DNA from: Bugulina stolonifera
Lineage: Eukaryota > Bryozoa > Gymnolaemata > Cheilostomatida > Bugulidae
Direction: 5' to 3'
Length of the DNA stretch: 64,000 nt
Assembly: GCA_935421135.1 (NCBI GenBank)
Contig: OW285192.1
Location: 16,345,001 to 16,409,000 of the forward strand
The notes beneath the pieces are model-generated. The model was given only the letters and a program-made list of their open reading frames with translations. It did not search any database and was not told the origin of the DNA. The translations under genes and the position numbers were made by a program. This document shows, one piece after another, positions 30,301 through 45,300 of this stretch. Position 1 is the first letter of the stretch. Every line of letters begins with the position of its first letter.

Positions 30301-33300
30301 GTATTCAAATCATGTTGAAGCTATAGAACCAGAAGTTACACTGCACTATAACTGTTGTAAGGTAATATAATAGCTGTGATAGGTAACTACCATTATAAGT
30401 AACTGAACTATGAGGGTGGTCACAATTTTAGAAATTGGCCATTCTTCTTAAGATGGAGTTATCTTCTCTTTGTATTGTTCAAATAATTATGAAATTGTAT
30501 AGTAAATTATACATTTGCATTGATCTTGTATTATTATACTGAAATAGATTGTGAGTATTATATACAATAATATTTTCCAAGTGTATTATTATGTAGCCAA
30601 ACAGCAAATAATTTAATTTCGATCAATATCTACAGATACATTACATTTGACATACTAGTGTTGTATATAATAATATATTATTAAATCATAATTTGCACCA
30701 TCCTATTGCATATTTACCACAAAAACATAGGCACTGCACATTGGTATCTTCAAGACTTCAAACTGTGATCAGTGTATCTACATATTTTGCAAAAGGTTCT
30801 GATTTCTTTAATGACTCCTAAATGTATAATCTTGCAGCTCTCCAGTCTCCATACAGTTCAGAGATGAACCTATCGGAACGCACCGAAGAGTTCGTAAAGA
30901 TGAGAAATAAACCAATAAGAACAGATTCTTGCAGAGTACAGCCGAGGTCTAAGCCTGTCGACAGAACTAGCTCGTATAGAGAGCCGTAAGTTGGAAAACC
31001 CAATTTGGAAGATATTCATTACAAGGGATGATAACTTTGTAGCTCGGTATTAGTCATTTCTAACATTTTTCCTGATGTTGGTGAGACTGCCTCAAGTTGT
31101 AAAAAATAACAGTCATGTAGGATCAGGTAGCAAGGTGTCTTAATTCTATTTTAGGAGAAATTTTCCAGTAGACATGCGCCATGGATCAGATAACCAGCGG
31201 GTAATTCGAGATAACCTCATTGATTTCTACAAAAGGAAGAGCAGAGATTGCAGCATGGATAGTACAGATTATAGTCAGAGCTCAAATAGAAATAGCGGGG
31301 TATCCCAGATGTCGCAGTCCCCGTCCCACCACTCTCCATCCAGACCATCTCTACCAAATATGGCTATGCATAGAATACAATCAGAAAGGTATGTTTATGC
31401 TCCAATTTATAATAATGTGTTGGGAAGTTATTGGCTCATGATTCTGACTAAAATATTTCCACGCATTTGGGAATCATCCTCTCATTGACCTTTTCATTCT
31501 AATAATGTGCGCTGGAGTTATATAAAGTGCAAGCAGCCTATCAAAATGGTTGAAATTCTCACAATCCTACTTTAGGTGAACTCTATTAGTTCGTCTTACA
31601 CAATTGATACATCTGCTGAAAGTAGCACATATAAAACATTACATTATTTTAACTCCAACGTAATAATGTCAATTAACATTTTACTGTTTAGTTCAATGGC
31701 TTATTTGGAGTTGTCTACTTTTAGCAATGGCATTAATATTAATATTGCTAATATTTATAATAATTATTGATTTACTACTGTCACTGTCAGCAACAGTAAG
31801 TAGTGTACTTTCCATTACTAGATCATTCAACACAAGTCACAGCATTCCAAATCCTCGAGCTAACAGTGTAGACCGAATTCAGTCTATGAACATAGGAGAT
31901 TTAAAGACTGTTTCATCTGCCCCTCCAGCATACATGCATTCCTGGGATGCTAGTGCAGTGGCTAACAGAAGTTCTTCTAGTCCCTTGGAATCTCCACGAG
32001 TTAGAAAACCTTTGGTAACTATTCTACACTATATACTTGAACTTGCCTGATTCTACAGTAGTTGTCGGGTCATAGGTGAATGAAATTTAGTCATAGTTGA
32101 TACAACAGTGTGAGGGTGTTGAAGTAGTAGATAATACTAGGCCCTAGTAATAGTACTAAGCCCTACTAGTGCAATAGTATTGTATCAACTTCCTACGACA
32201 TGCATTTGTATAAAACCAAAGTGTCGAGGGTAAGCAACAGAAATTCGGTTAGAAAGTTGAGACTTAAACTACAAAATCCCGATATTAGCATACATATACA
32301 TGTATCTCTAAACAATAATGAATTGTTTCAACATTTGCTAGTTTTAATGACTGTATAATACGATGTGGTTATTGAAAATTTAGTGTTACATATGCTAAAC
32401 CAATCATATTTGCCAACTAAACCCGAAAATATTCCGTGTTAGACATTGAAGGCATCAAAACGAGTTTTTACAACGATGCCGGCTTGGAAATAACATTTTT
32501 TTATAATCCAGAGCCCAAGAAGAAATATCACAGCGTAGATAATATATTTCATTACAAAATAGATTGTAGCTATAGAATTACATGTAGCATTGTGTGAAAA
32601 TATAATCAACTCTCCAATGGATTTGAAGTTAAAATTGCAATCAATAAGTTGTATTGTTTGTATTAAATCTACAGTTGCTCAGTATAGAGACTAGGCTGAG
32701 ACAAGGTATAATATTTCTCTTCTCCGTAATACATTCTGTTACCTAGTGTTTACCATAAGTATGAATAAAAGCAATAGAATTATTCCTGCAAGTTATAATA
32801 CAAGTTGTTATTGTAAGTGAAACTCTATTATATTAAAGTCAGAAAGGCAGCAAATTTATTGGTTTCACATTTCTCAATATTCCACTTCCGCTGCTAATAC
32901 TGCCTTAGAATAGGACCCTCATAGAGCCTTAAATAATAAACTTCCTTGCCTTAACTTTATTTCTCATCAGGATAGAATTGGTGAATCTGTCACTCCCTAA
33001 GAGTTTTGTAGATCTTGGAGTTCGTTTTAGGTTTTAAATTTTCAAGAGATTTCATGGAGACATATATTCAATAGATATTGATCAAGTGAAATTCATTCAT
33101 ATTTTATTCACCACAAAAGCCAAAGATCTCTAAATGACCCTAGCATTAGTTAGCATTTCATAAGTGACATGATGAGCTTGGTTGTCTGAAACTCTAGGCC
33201 TATGTGCCACCAGAGTATGTGCTAAAATTATATCATTTGGAATGCATGATTTGGATAATCTATTTAAGATTGTTATATTTACTCCCAATCTTATCATTGC

Positions 33301-36300
33301 AAGGTCGCAGAGGTTAGTCCGTTTAGCATGCCGGGCCAGAAGAGTAGAAAGGAGAGACCGGGAAGGCTAGAGATGAGTGGAACCTCAAGGTGAGTGCTGT
33401 GTCTATGTAGGCCTGTTGTTGGCTGAAGGCTCATGTTGACTTGCTTATACTTGCTGTGAGTCTGGAGCTATATTGTATATTATGAGCTGTATTTGCGGCT
33501 CAGAGTTCCTATGCAGTACTGAATATAAATACATGTACATGTGCTTATAAGATGTGGTATTGTGTACATGTGTATGTAAGCATTGAAATGCATAGAATTT
33601 CATTAAAATACATGATTAGTGTAGTCACTTTGCAAATCTCTGGGAGTTGTTTCCACTTCACAATTATCTTGCAAGAGAAGACAACTCATTACATTCATAT
33701 TCAGACCTATCAATGAGTCTCATGTATAATCCCTCACATAATAATGTATATAATATTCTACACCTACATGCATATCTGATTCAAAGTCTTTCACACACAT
33801 GATAATAACATTGTATAGTGTTACGTATTGCTACAGTCGTCCTGTGAGGTTTTGATCATTTCATTGTAAGAAATGTTGTGGAAGATGCAGAGATAACTCC
33901 TTGAGAAATATGAAACTTAGAGAGATAAATTCTATATTTACTTTAATTAAAATCAGTTTGTACATGTAGATCAGGGTATACATGTATTTCAGAGAGTTGT
34001 GTGTATGTGCACATCATAAATAGACTTAGCACCTAGTGCCAATATGCTGCTAGGTAATCCACTACTATCAACTGATAGATTTAACTGGCCAAAAGTGAAT
34101 AGAAAGCAGATCCTATTATTATGTCGTTGTATGCAAGACACATGTAACAGACTTAAATTTAATGGCTAACTTTGTTATAGCCTGAGTTCTGAGTCCTTAA
34201 ATGGGAGGGTATATTGGTAACCTCTGCGGTGAACAGATTAAGTATATTCACAGAGGAAGGGTGTGAAGTAGTTTGAACTTTAGACCATTTTGTAGTATTA
34301 ACTGTCGTCTGCTGGAGTATTATATTCCACAAGAAGCTAGCGAAATTCCAAATGTCTGAAAATAGCAGATTAATCAAATCTGCTGCAACATAATCACCAT
34401 TCCTACAATACCTTTGCCAGTTTCAATTAATTTGAAATGTTTCTTGACTCTACCAACAATGCACTTTGTTTGCTGCTGTTCAGCTGCCATTTTTAGCAAA
34501 TGCCTTTGTTTCTGCTAATCCCAAAGAATTTCTTTCTAAGGTTAATTATAAGTTTTTGTTGATGCCATTAATTGTTGATTTAGCACTTGAGTAAAATAGC
34601 AGGTTTTGTTTAGCTAATTAACTTTACCTGTCACTGTAATTGAATGACACACTTTTTGCTCATCATCTTTGTTATTGTTCATAAGTATCCTTAGTCTCTC
34701 CCTAGAGACATTCCTAGTTGTTAGTTAGAACTAAAATATGTACATCCTTGATAGGGATAATAATATTATGACAATCATACTTGTGCAAACTTGTACAGCA
34801 TAAGCTGTGACATACTTTGACCACAGTTTTGCCTCTCTAAATGCCTCTTCAGCATTTCTTGAAATTCAAGTTGATGGAAGTATCAGCTTAAACTGTAGTT
34901 ATAAATTGAGCTAGGTCTTGCAGAGCATTATTACAGGTACATGTATATACATTCTGTGATTAGTTACACAGAACAAAGGTTCTCTGAGGTTTGATAGCAA
35001 TGGAGACCCATAACAAATAATTATCTGAACTATTTAGGGGCTCATTATATGGCCTGTGTTTTCAATAATAGTAAGCCCTAATCTGCAAACAAATGTAAAT
35101 ATACCTAGCTAGGTATGCCTAGCTACGTACAACATCTATATGTTACAAGAATGCAGTAACCAAATCCATGTATAGTCTTTCTAACATTCCTCATCTATTA
35201 GTATTGGGTGTTGCAGTGCTAAACAAGAGGCCAAATTATCTACAATACAACATTATGTTTTGTTTACCGAAAATCATGCTGAGATTAAGATAATGACCTG
35301 CAACCACCGCACAGATATTAATTTCTACTGTCTAACATCTAGACAGGTTCTCCTTTAGCACATGGATGAGTCATTTCACTTCCACCAGCCGTAATGTGGA
35401 ACATAGCCTCAATACGTCATCTACAGTTTAACAGTCTATCAAATTATTGGGGAGTTGGCCCATGTAACATAATGTGGAATTATTATTCATTAAAAATTGA
35501 AAAATATTTAGGATTCTAGTTCCCCTAATCAATCAAACAATGAGGGGTGATTGCTTGGAATGCAGCTACAATCAGAGTCGTGTCCATGGAGCTGGGAAGA
35601 GCTTTGCAGTTTGGACCAGATTTATCTCCCTGATAATCTGCTAACTGTGACACTCTTTGTGTCTTATCAGTATATGGATAACTAGTTGGCTAGTAACAGA
35701 AATATTTACCTCTTCTACTAGATAACTGTTTAGTAAGTTATAGATTTACCTAGCAACACAACACAACTAACTTTATTCTTGTAGACTATTTGTAGAGATA
35801 ATTTAATAAAATACAATTATCCTAAGAGGAAACTATGGTCCTTTATGCTTGGAGGAAATAACACACTTTATCTCCTTGCTAAACAAACATGACATGTAAT
35901 CTTGAAGAAATGAACAGATAACATAGATTTGGGGAGAGTAAGTGTCCTTACACATCAGTCTCACTATCATTTGGAATCTTGTGTAAGTGGAAGATAGCCG
36001 ATTCTTTGTGAAGCTGACCTGCTGCATACATAATATAACATGTAGCTTATCAGTTGTGGTTTTGTCCACAAAGAAAAGGAAAACCTGTGTCATAGAAGTA
36101 GTCTGAGATGGATGCAATTACAGAAATTGACAGGTAAAATAGTCTTGATACTTTTATGTGTTAGATTAATCTGTTTGGTAGGAATATGGCAGCCAAGTGG
36201 TTTAGAGCCTAAATAGATTTTACTTGGTAATCACTATTAAGCAAACCTATGAGTGAATTGCTTCAGTCTAGATACATGACTTGCTAAATTAATGGAGCAA

Positions 36301-39300
36301 ATTCTTCAGCTCCAGAATTTAGTGATATTTAGCTCTGATTGCAAATCTCTCCCCAATCCAGATGCAGATGTTATCTCCAGATTATCATACCAAATACTAA
36401 AATAGCTCAAATGATCTCAAACTTAGATTAGCCTGATGCCTGTATAACATAGCTCTCATAATTAAAAGTTAATCAATCACTTTTCTGCTTAAGAAGCAGA
36501 ACAGAGGTTACCAGGCTGTCCTGCTGTACCATACAGGGTTACAATCAAAACCTCACGCACATTCAGTAACTGAACATACTCACTGAACTATCTTTGAGAG
36601 GTATAACTGCAGGCTGACTGTGGTATGAGTAGTCAGTCAGTCAGTCAAGAACCACCATTTTATAATTCTCTTCGCTTCTGCCAGCTTGTTTCACTGGGAC
36701 TAATGGGCTCTATCTGTACAAATCCAATAGAGGAGATTAAATTAAATCAATGTGCACATCAATTTGCTAGGAATTTGTTTGTGATTTACTTTGTAACATA
36801 TGCTGTATTAAATTAGCTTTCTCCGTATTTGACTCAGACCCTACATGTTGTTCCAGATGGTGACTCATCTAAATTGGTGCTATTCATGGCAGCATTAAAA
36901 GCTTAGTCCCAAGCACTTCTTGTGGTTTATTTATCTGTATTTATCTCCTTTTATGCCTCTGACTTCAGCCTGGATTACCTGCCATTCAGTCTTCATATAC
37001 CATAGGTGATAATTAATAGCATCCAATCATATTCTATCTTATATGGATTCAGCCAATCACAAAGCATCATTAATCTCTTTAGCCCTTGGCTTCTTTTAAT
37101 GTTATAATAACATGTACTTTGTTCACTGAACATAGCATTGCTTTGATTGTGACTGCTTTTTACTAGTATAGTGTTATTTCAAAGCGAATGGTTTGAAATG
37201 CTTAGTGGGTTGGAAACAATTTAGTCATTGAATTCAAAATCATCACTGCTAGTTTCTAAGAGAGTCATGCTGGGATGTTGGGAATTCTAGTTCTCAAGGA
37301 TTATCTATGACTCATGGATCTAAGCATAGGTTGAGCTGGAATAACTTGGGAGGAACTTTGAAATTCTATCGCTAATTATTTGGCACTACCAGAACACAAG
37401 ATTACAGGGAATCTGAGGCTGATCTCTGAATCTAGATTTTCAACTGGATACTCTGGTTTTTAACTGCTACAATGAAAATGCATTCCCACCATAGAGCCAG
37501 CTTTCGCCTTTTGCCCTCCAGCAAAAGATCTGAAGAAATGGGAGATTCGACAATGGGATTCTATAACAAACTAATGAGGAGACGGTAGGTGATGCCCCGC
37601 AAGGGCTGGTGTACAATGAGTAACAATTTTGAGTCTTACACCAGTCTATTCTGATTTAAGGCTCTATTTTGCTCTGTGGAAAACGAATTTCTATCAAATT
37701 ACTCTGCTTACATCTGGTGTAGTCCACCTATTAATTACTACAATACATCTCAGCTGGACTGGTAGTGGTGTAGGCCTAAATCTTTACAGGGAAGTTATAG
37801 CACTAGGCTTAAGGTTCATCTATCTGGTACAATCCTTTGTTTCCTTCCGTTAGCAGTTATGTATTCTCATGTAGATGTGTATGTAAATTGGTGCAGATGA
37901 CTAGAGATCAAAGGTGTAACAGGAAAGCGGCTATAAATATGGCACTGAGAGGTTCTTTATGATCTTTCCTGAGGTTCGCTCTGTTTGATCGCAAGTAGTG
38001 GTGGTCATGACTGAGTGCTTAGGGTTCTAACTTTTGACTAGCTGTGGTAGTTTTGTTAAAGCACAATGGGATAAATATGCTAATGGAAGTGTTTGACTTT
38101 TGATCATCATTCAACGACAGTTCGTAGCTCTCACATAATCATTGACATTGTTTCTACAAGCCAAAACTGTTGTCATTATTACGACATGACAACAATATGG
38201 CTTCTCTTCCTCTTCAACGTTTTTGCCTAGAATGATTGATTTACTGAATCAATAACAAAAACAGTGTTTCGAGCCTCCTCTTGTCCCTGGTATACCTGTC
38301 TTGGTGGTAGTAGGTTGAGCTGCTTAGGGATCAACTCTTGGGCTGTGTCTAGTGTTGGCTTATCCAAGTAGTTCTTCCCCTACTAGACTGTCTATCTTCA
38401 GTAAACATGATAATATCAATAGTAATAGTTTCATCAACAGCTGCATGGCATTGCCGCCTCACATTGTGTAATATTGCATCAAACTATCCTATTACCAAAG
38501 AGTAATGTCAAGTGTTTGAACACAACATCTTGGAATGACTTGATAACTTGGAGTTATCAAATCACTGAGCTGTGATAACTCCGAGTTATCAAGTCACTGA
38601 GCTGTGATAACTTGGAGTTATCACAGCTCAGTGTCTTGCCAGAGTCTTGATGGTACAAAATCATTCTCAATCGTCAAATATTATTTGTAGCCGTTTCAAT
38701 GCTTGCTTAGCGTCATTTTTCAGTTGCGAATTTTACCCAAATTTGAGTTAGTGAGTCGGCGGCTTCGTGCCTGATATAATAGTCACTGGGCAATTATTCA
38801 TCTGGCCATATCAGTGAACACTATATTCATCACCTCTTATCTAGATGCACCCGTAACTATAAATTAGGATCACTATGAGATAATATACCAGGTAGTTTGC
38901 CTTGGACTGCTTCCTTAATTCTGCTGGATCAACTCAGTTATTTGATCACCTTCCAGCAGCCAAACTGAAAGCCATACTGTAGCTGTCATGTCAGTCGTTG
39001 CCACAGTGAGTGGTGGATGCAAAGGTGGCAGATGTTACTAGTAGCAATACTTAGTAATTACTACTAGGCCAACTGTCTAGTAGGTATCTACTAAAACAGG
39101 AAGAGTGTTAACTGTGAAGGAGGAGTGGTCTGTATTAGTCTTTAGTAAGTTTTTTCCTGTGGATGTACTATTCGTGTAGGCCTATGGTAAGGGGCGTGCT
39201 ATCAAATATAGCAGCAGCTGTGCCGATTGTGTGAATCAAATTGCCAAAACCAAATAAGAATAGTTGACAAGATTGTGTTCAGTAGATAAGAGGAAGGAGT

Positions 39301-42300
39301 CAAGTATATAAATATTTGGTGAGGTTGTGATTCAACCATTCTGTGCATCATGACTATCTGTTGACACTTGCCATCATTATTTACCTTCAGAGTCTAATCG
39401 CCAAGCTAAAAGCATATATTACGTATAGAGACTGTTTACACAACTCATGTTCAATGCACTCTTCTTTCTACATCAGTTATGTAAACTCCATGCCAAAGCA
39501 TCAGTGTTGTAGTAAATAATTCAGTTACATTCCTCTAGCTCCTCTAGTCAAAGTTGTACATATTTTAGACTGAATGTAGGTTTTGTTGATTTACTGGGCT
39601 TTTGCACTACGACATCATCAAGTTTTTTCGCAACCTGTATGCGATACAAAGATTTATGGAAGTCGAGAAGGCTATGAGAATGTGCGCTTGTGCATTTTCT
39701 TTTCCCAACTTTCCTCTGCCTTGCGGTTTAGAACTTGGGACGCGTGGCCAAATTTCAGAGTTTAGTTGAGAACAAATCGAGTTGTTGTAAAGCCTTTAGT
39801 TCTTTCTGAACAGAAGTTTCAAAGAACAACTTCTACTGCTTAGGCTACAGTTTTGTGTCGGCCAAATTGCTTCAGGTATAACATTTTCCCACACATTTCA
39901 TCTTTATCTCTACACTGCCACTAGTATCATCAACCTAGGATTAAAGATTTTGTAATTCCAAGTTTAATTAGATAGTCTCAGAACACTTGTGCACTATAGA
40001 TTGATTACGTGTAATCCGAGCAATCCGTGATACACAATATCAAGTGTAGAGGCATTATCATCATTCATTGATAAAGGGATACATCTAGTCTAGTGTAAAG
40101 TTAGGTAGGTAACACAGTATAGTCAGTGTCCAACTAAACTCGTATTACCTGCTGAACACTAGTAAATAAAGATCTAATAAGATTACAATAATAACTTTAA
40201 ATACTTATAAAAACAATAATTTATCAACTTAGCAATCTTAACTATTTATCTGGTGTTCTAAGTTGTAAGCACTGAAGGTGTGCCACTGTCACTGTGTGTC
40301 ATTCTGTACTAAGTACAAGTAGTTTGATTTGTTCTACTAAAGCCCTGACGTACTTGTATCATGATGATGCAGAAGGGAGTTATATAATCACACAGCCCCC
40401 TGGGAAGTTATGCTCACATAAAGTTACTAGCATTGTTCAAATGAAGCAGAGATGAGCTGACTACTTCAAGGATGAACAATTGTGCACTATAGATTGATTA
40501 CGTGTAATCCGAGCAATCCGTGATACACAATATCAAGTGTAGAGGCATTATCATCATTCATTGATAAAGGGATACATGTATAGGTCAATGCATGAGTAAT
40601 GCATTAATAATATAATTCCACAGTGCAATTTTTAGATTGCAGTTAGAGCAAAGGCTAAAGCTAGATTCAATAGCTGGAATCATATTTGACCAACACCTGC
40701 CTCTCTGTGTCAGTAGTATCCCATAGTAACACTAGCTAGTAACCACACAGTTCCATTTGTTTATTTTCAATCTGTCAGTCAAAACTTTCTTAGCCACAAG
40801 GCTGCTAGATAAAGATGCAATGAAACTGAAGCTATGACACTGCAGAAATTAGGTAAATAGGCAAATTCCATTTAGAACACTACAGGCACTCAATTAGTGA
40901 CCATTTACTAGTCTGGCTGATATGTTGCAATGACCATACTTTTACTGCAACACCCCAACTTTAGAATTATTTATGTTCAAAACTAGTTGGGAATAATGTT
41001 TATTAATTTCTCTCTTCAATTATTATAATATCACAATTAAATTAACATAATAGACTATTAGCATAATTTCATTAGACTAATACACAGTCTTCTATGCAGA
41101 ATTAATAGACTAATACACAGTCTTCTATGCAGAATTAATAGACTAATACACAGTCTTCTATGCAGAATTAATAGACTAATACACAGTCTTCTATGCAGAA
41201 TTAATAGACTAATACACAGTCTTCTATGCAGAATTAACGTGAGTAAGCAGGTCATAGTATAATGCACTGTATTGTGATCATAAGCTTGTAATTTATGCTG
41301 TGCCGTCAGAAGTTAGGTTTGACTATTTTACTCTGCTGATTCATTGCCCTGCAACACCTACATGTACTTACTTATATGCCATAAGTGTGTATACTATAAT
41401 GTAGACGTAAATAAAACAAGCAGACATACAACATAACATATTTATATGAGTACAACCGATACAGCTGTATTTACTACAACTGATACCATTGTATTTGCAT
41501 GAGCACAACCAATAAGGTGATGACTATTTATAGTAACTTCTGGCGAGCACACGCCATGGTTCTTCCTTGGCATTTCTTAAATGAGGCTTCAAAACTTGAA
41601 AAATACTGTCAAATGGTATGCAGTGGTATACTGGCTCACTAGCTATTCCAATTGTTTAATCTATTCTGTTAGAAACACAGTCCCTTGTTAGGTGACAGGT
41701 GTGGTAGTCTTGGTGTAGTTGCAGCTATAATTGCTATGGGTTATTATAGGCCTACTTGTAATACCAAGTAACTACGTGTAGTGCTAGTCAAGTTGTAAGT
41801 AGCTGATACTAGTAGTTAGTAGATACGACTGATTGATACTAGTGCTAGCCGTTGTATAAGTGTGATGTAACACAAACTATCACTTGGCAAAAACTGGGAT
41901 AATTCTTTACCTATTGGCTGAGACTTGACTTTGTGTTGGCATTTGTTGATACAAAGGTTTATAGAGGCCTGGAGGTTACTTGTATGATAAGGCTGGCTAT
42001 AATAGGGAACTTTTCTATCTTACAAAGGAATTTAATCTCTTCAAATGGAGTTACTAAACTAACAGAATACATTGTTTACTTGTTCAAACATCACTGAAGT
42101 TGGAATTTTATCAAACTCATGTACACTGTACCTGGTACCTGGGCAGTGTTGAGTTGGCCCATTGCCTGAGAAGCTGTCATAGATGGGGCTATTCTATAAC
42201 TGAATATGAGTGGGGTAGTTATAATCACAGTATTGGAGAACTGTGGTACAAGAAGGACTACAATGTAGTGACAATGTTACAAGGCCTACTCGTGATTGGC

Positions 42301-45300
42301 TAATGCACCGAAAGTCTTTCTTCAAACTGGACGTGTCTAGTCTATACTGTGTTTCTCAGTGTCTGCCTAATCTACAATGTATGATCCTTTGGGTTCACAT
42401 TTCATATATGTCTATGTCTTACAAAAAAGGACTTATCTTGTACACAAACTACGTTACTGCTCAATATAGAGTCAGAGAGTAGACAACTCCAATATTAGTA
42501 TATGCACAATGATTTAGCAAGTAATTTCTCCCAGTAGGAATGCAAACGGGTTCAGTATATCCAAACATCTCAAATTATGGTCTATGGTAGGGCTATAATG
42601 TGGTACATATTGCTTGAGTAACAACTAGTAACTCATTAATTAATTAACTAATGAATTAATTATCATTAAATGAAATGTCATGTCATTAACCAACTTATAC
42701 CCTTATTGCTGATAATAATCTTCAACTAAGAGATCCTTGTACCAAGCACTTTCTATAATGTATTCATCTGCTATTACTTGCACACCACACAATAATTATA
42801 TGAATACAACCAACAGTGATGTGAAGTTGTTTGCCCTTTCTTGGTGTTTGGATGAGCCAATAAATATACATTGCAGATTGAAGTAGTATTCTTTGTTATA
42901 TGATACACAGAGCATGATATTTTTCCGTGTTGTATAGCTCTACGTATATAGGCCAGGTTAATGAGTTACTTTCTCTTGCAGTTCCAGCGTTGGATCTGGT
43001 GCTCTAAAGTCAGTGAAGGCAAGTCCTGTTCAGACAGAGAGCCAAGATATTGCTCCATCTCTCCCTCCACGTAATTACCATCCAGAAGATTTACAGAGCC
43101 ACCCTCCTCCAGCTCCTGATCGCAGACAGTAAGTCAACCCTTGTAATCTGTGTATAATGTGCATCCGTTGGTTCTACTTACTTATCTTACTGAAAATTAC
43201 AAACGTAATACGGGAGTTATCCTTTCTACTTTTGGCTGAGACAATAAGAACACAACTCCAAATTTGTGCAACTCCAGGTGCATTACTAATAATAAGACAA
43301 GGAATATAATGAAAGCAGGCCATATAATTGCTAAAAATGTGATTAGCACCTTTTACTGGGTATACATTCTGCATAGGCTACATTCTGCCCATTTCCAGTC
43401 TTACTAATAATGACATTCACTGCAAATGTTATGAACCTAAATTTGGCTCATTTACCAAAATGCCACTAATGATTGTGAGGCCGTAGCCCTAGGAACGATT
43501 TGCCTGGAATAAATTCCTCTACAGTTGGGAAATGTGACACGTGAGTGTTGATAGTATAAAAAATCTTGGTAATACAATGCTTCCTATTTGTTGATAGCCA
43601 TGCTTAGCATACTTGCCTTGCAGCTTCAAATCATAACTAACATTTTAAGGTATCAAGTTCCCACTTGATCAGGGTCCACTCAGTGCATATTCATTAGCAC
43701 CCAGTAGCCTATGATCTATCATACATTGCTAGTCGAGTCGGCTCGGTCTCAACAGGCCCCGATATGTGCTGAGATTATTAAAGGTTGCAAGGCTGACTAA
43801 ATTCAATATGTGTGGTATGTTTTGTTACTTTGCTTTCATAATACTGACACATTATTGAAAAGAATTATCAGAAAGGGAATTTTATAAACAAAATTATCCA
43901 ACTGAATCTTTCAATCAAATTTCAGTCTAAATTATTTCATGGCTCATTGGGAGTGTCATGTAGGAATTTGATGTTCCCGAAGAGCTGCCGATCAAGTTCT
44001 ACCAAACTGGTCCTCGTTTACTTTGTACTTTGTGTCTTATCTAATGTTATGGCTACAACCATCATCTTGTCCTCTCGTATCCGCTTTTATTTCAAGTTGA
44101 GTACCTTCAATATTCGCATCTCTAACTAACATAAATTTTGGGCCATTCCATCGTAGCTTAGCGATTTTGCTGGTAGTGACCTTGTTTCACTAACCCAATG
44201 AGCAATAGCAATTTGTGTACCTAAAAGCTAGCCAGTAAGGTTTCAAGGATACCCTCTTACCAGGTTGTGTACTTGGAACACCAAAAATCTTCCTTAATTT
44301 GTTATCCGTCCACCCACTCCTGAAAAATGTGCTGAGGAGGAATTAATTGGGGATTATACTCTGTGTGCTCCAACTGTGATATATTTCTATATTACTGCAT
44401 GCTATTTACATAATATTGACATTCAATTACTATAAATATATAGAAACATTAAAGTTACTACGAAATTGAATATCTTTTGGCAAACTACTTAAATGTGGAT
44501 TTTCATAGGCAACGATTTTGTTGAAATTGTCAACTCAAATGTATTATTGTATTTATTGCCTTTTGTTACTCATAATCTGGCATGTACAAATTTGGCATTC
44601 AACCAACTAATACTTGCTCAAGAGTCGTCGGCCAACTTTGTGCATAGAAATGAGCTGAAGATTTTAATGGTGCATATGTGTTCACGGTTGGACAGACTTG
44701 CCACTAATATACCGCAATGACTTGACTTTCTGCAAGTTGATTAATTCTTCAACTTATTACAAACTGAAATTAAAATAACTTCCACATCCTGCGACCTCCG
44801 TGCACTCGTACCACACTCCAGCCTCATTCTGAATATCTCTGTTAATTGCATCATTGGATTGCGGATCACTGTTCATTGGTACAGCCTACTTCCTCTGTAC
44901 CCTGTACTAACTGTCAAAGACGTCGGAATCTTTCTGAATAGCTATGATTTCATTGCTCTACCAAATCATAGGATTGGTCTATATCAACTGCTAATTGAAA
45001 TATCCGCTACATGACAGCATTTGATGAGACTTGCAGATACCCTTGTCACGGACAGCACGGAATCAATACTTCTGTTAGACTTTGGCACGCTGGCATAGTA
45101 TACCAGAAGTGGAATATTTCTGCTAAGCATGTTTTGATGAATCAGTTGGTAATTACAAACTGCTCCTGTGCTATTATTATCAGCTATAATATCACAATCT
45201 TCATACTTGGGCTTTGGCTTCACACGGTCAAGTATGTAGCAAAATTCCTCTATCATGTCAGGCTACACCTGGGTTCCATAGCATTTATTAGATGATTCAT

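Larger units (their letters stand above)
30021..33303 (+). other. shroom introns 8-11 between exons 8 and 12
   Basis: Introns at 30021-30837, 30986-31154, 31389-31821 and 32015-33303; no further feature seen. The open frame that enters exon 11 from 31727 reads hydrophobic AT-rich codons and is intron. Confidence 0.7.
33390..42981 (+). other. shroom intron 12, 9.6 kb
   Basis: Carries the candidate alternative exons (36108-36133, 37472/37522-37584), a three-unit hairpin array (38541-38633), a perfect 98-bp direct repeat (39987/40480) and a 33-bp minisatellite (41073-41237). Confidence 0.7.

Noticed and set aside
41058..41267. Minus-strand frame with an 11-residue repeat
   Set aside because: Caused by the 33-bp minisatellite; no splice or start context.
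42100..42482. Two + strand frames before exon 13
   Set aside because: No splice sites in a usable phase; intron-like composition.
44984..45295. Opposed frames of 90-94 codons in intron 13
   Set aside because: Overlap each other on opposite strands; no homology, splice or composition support.
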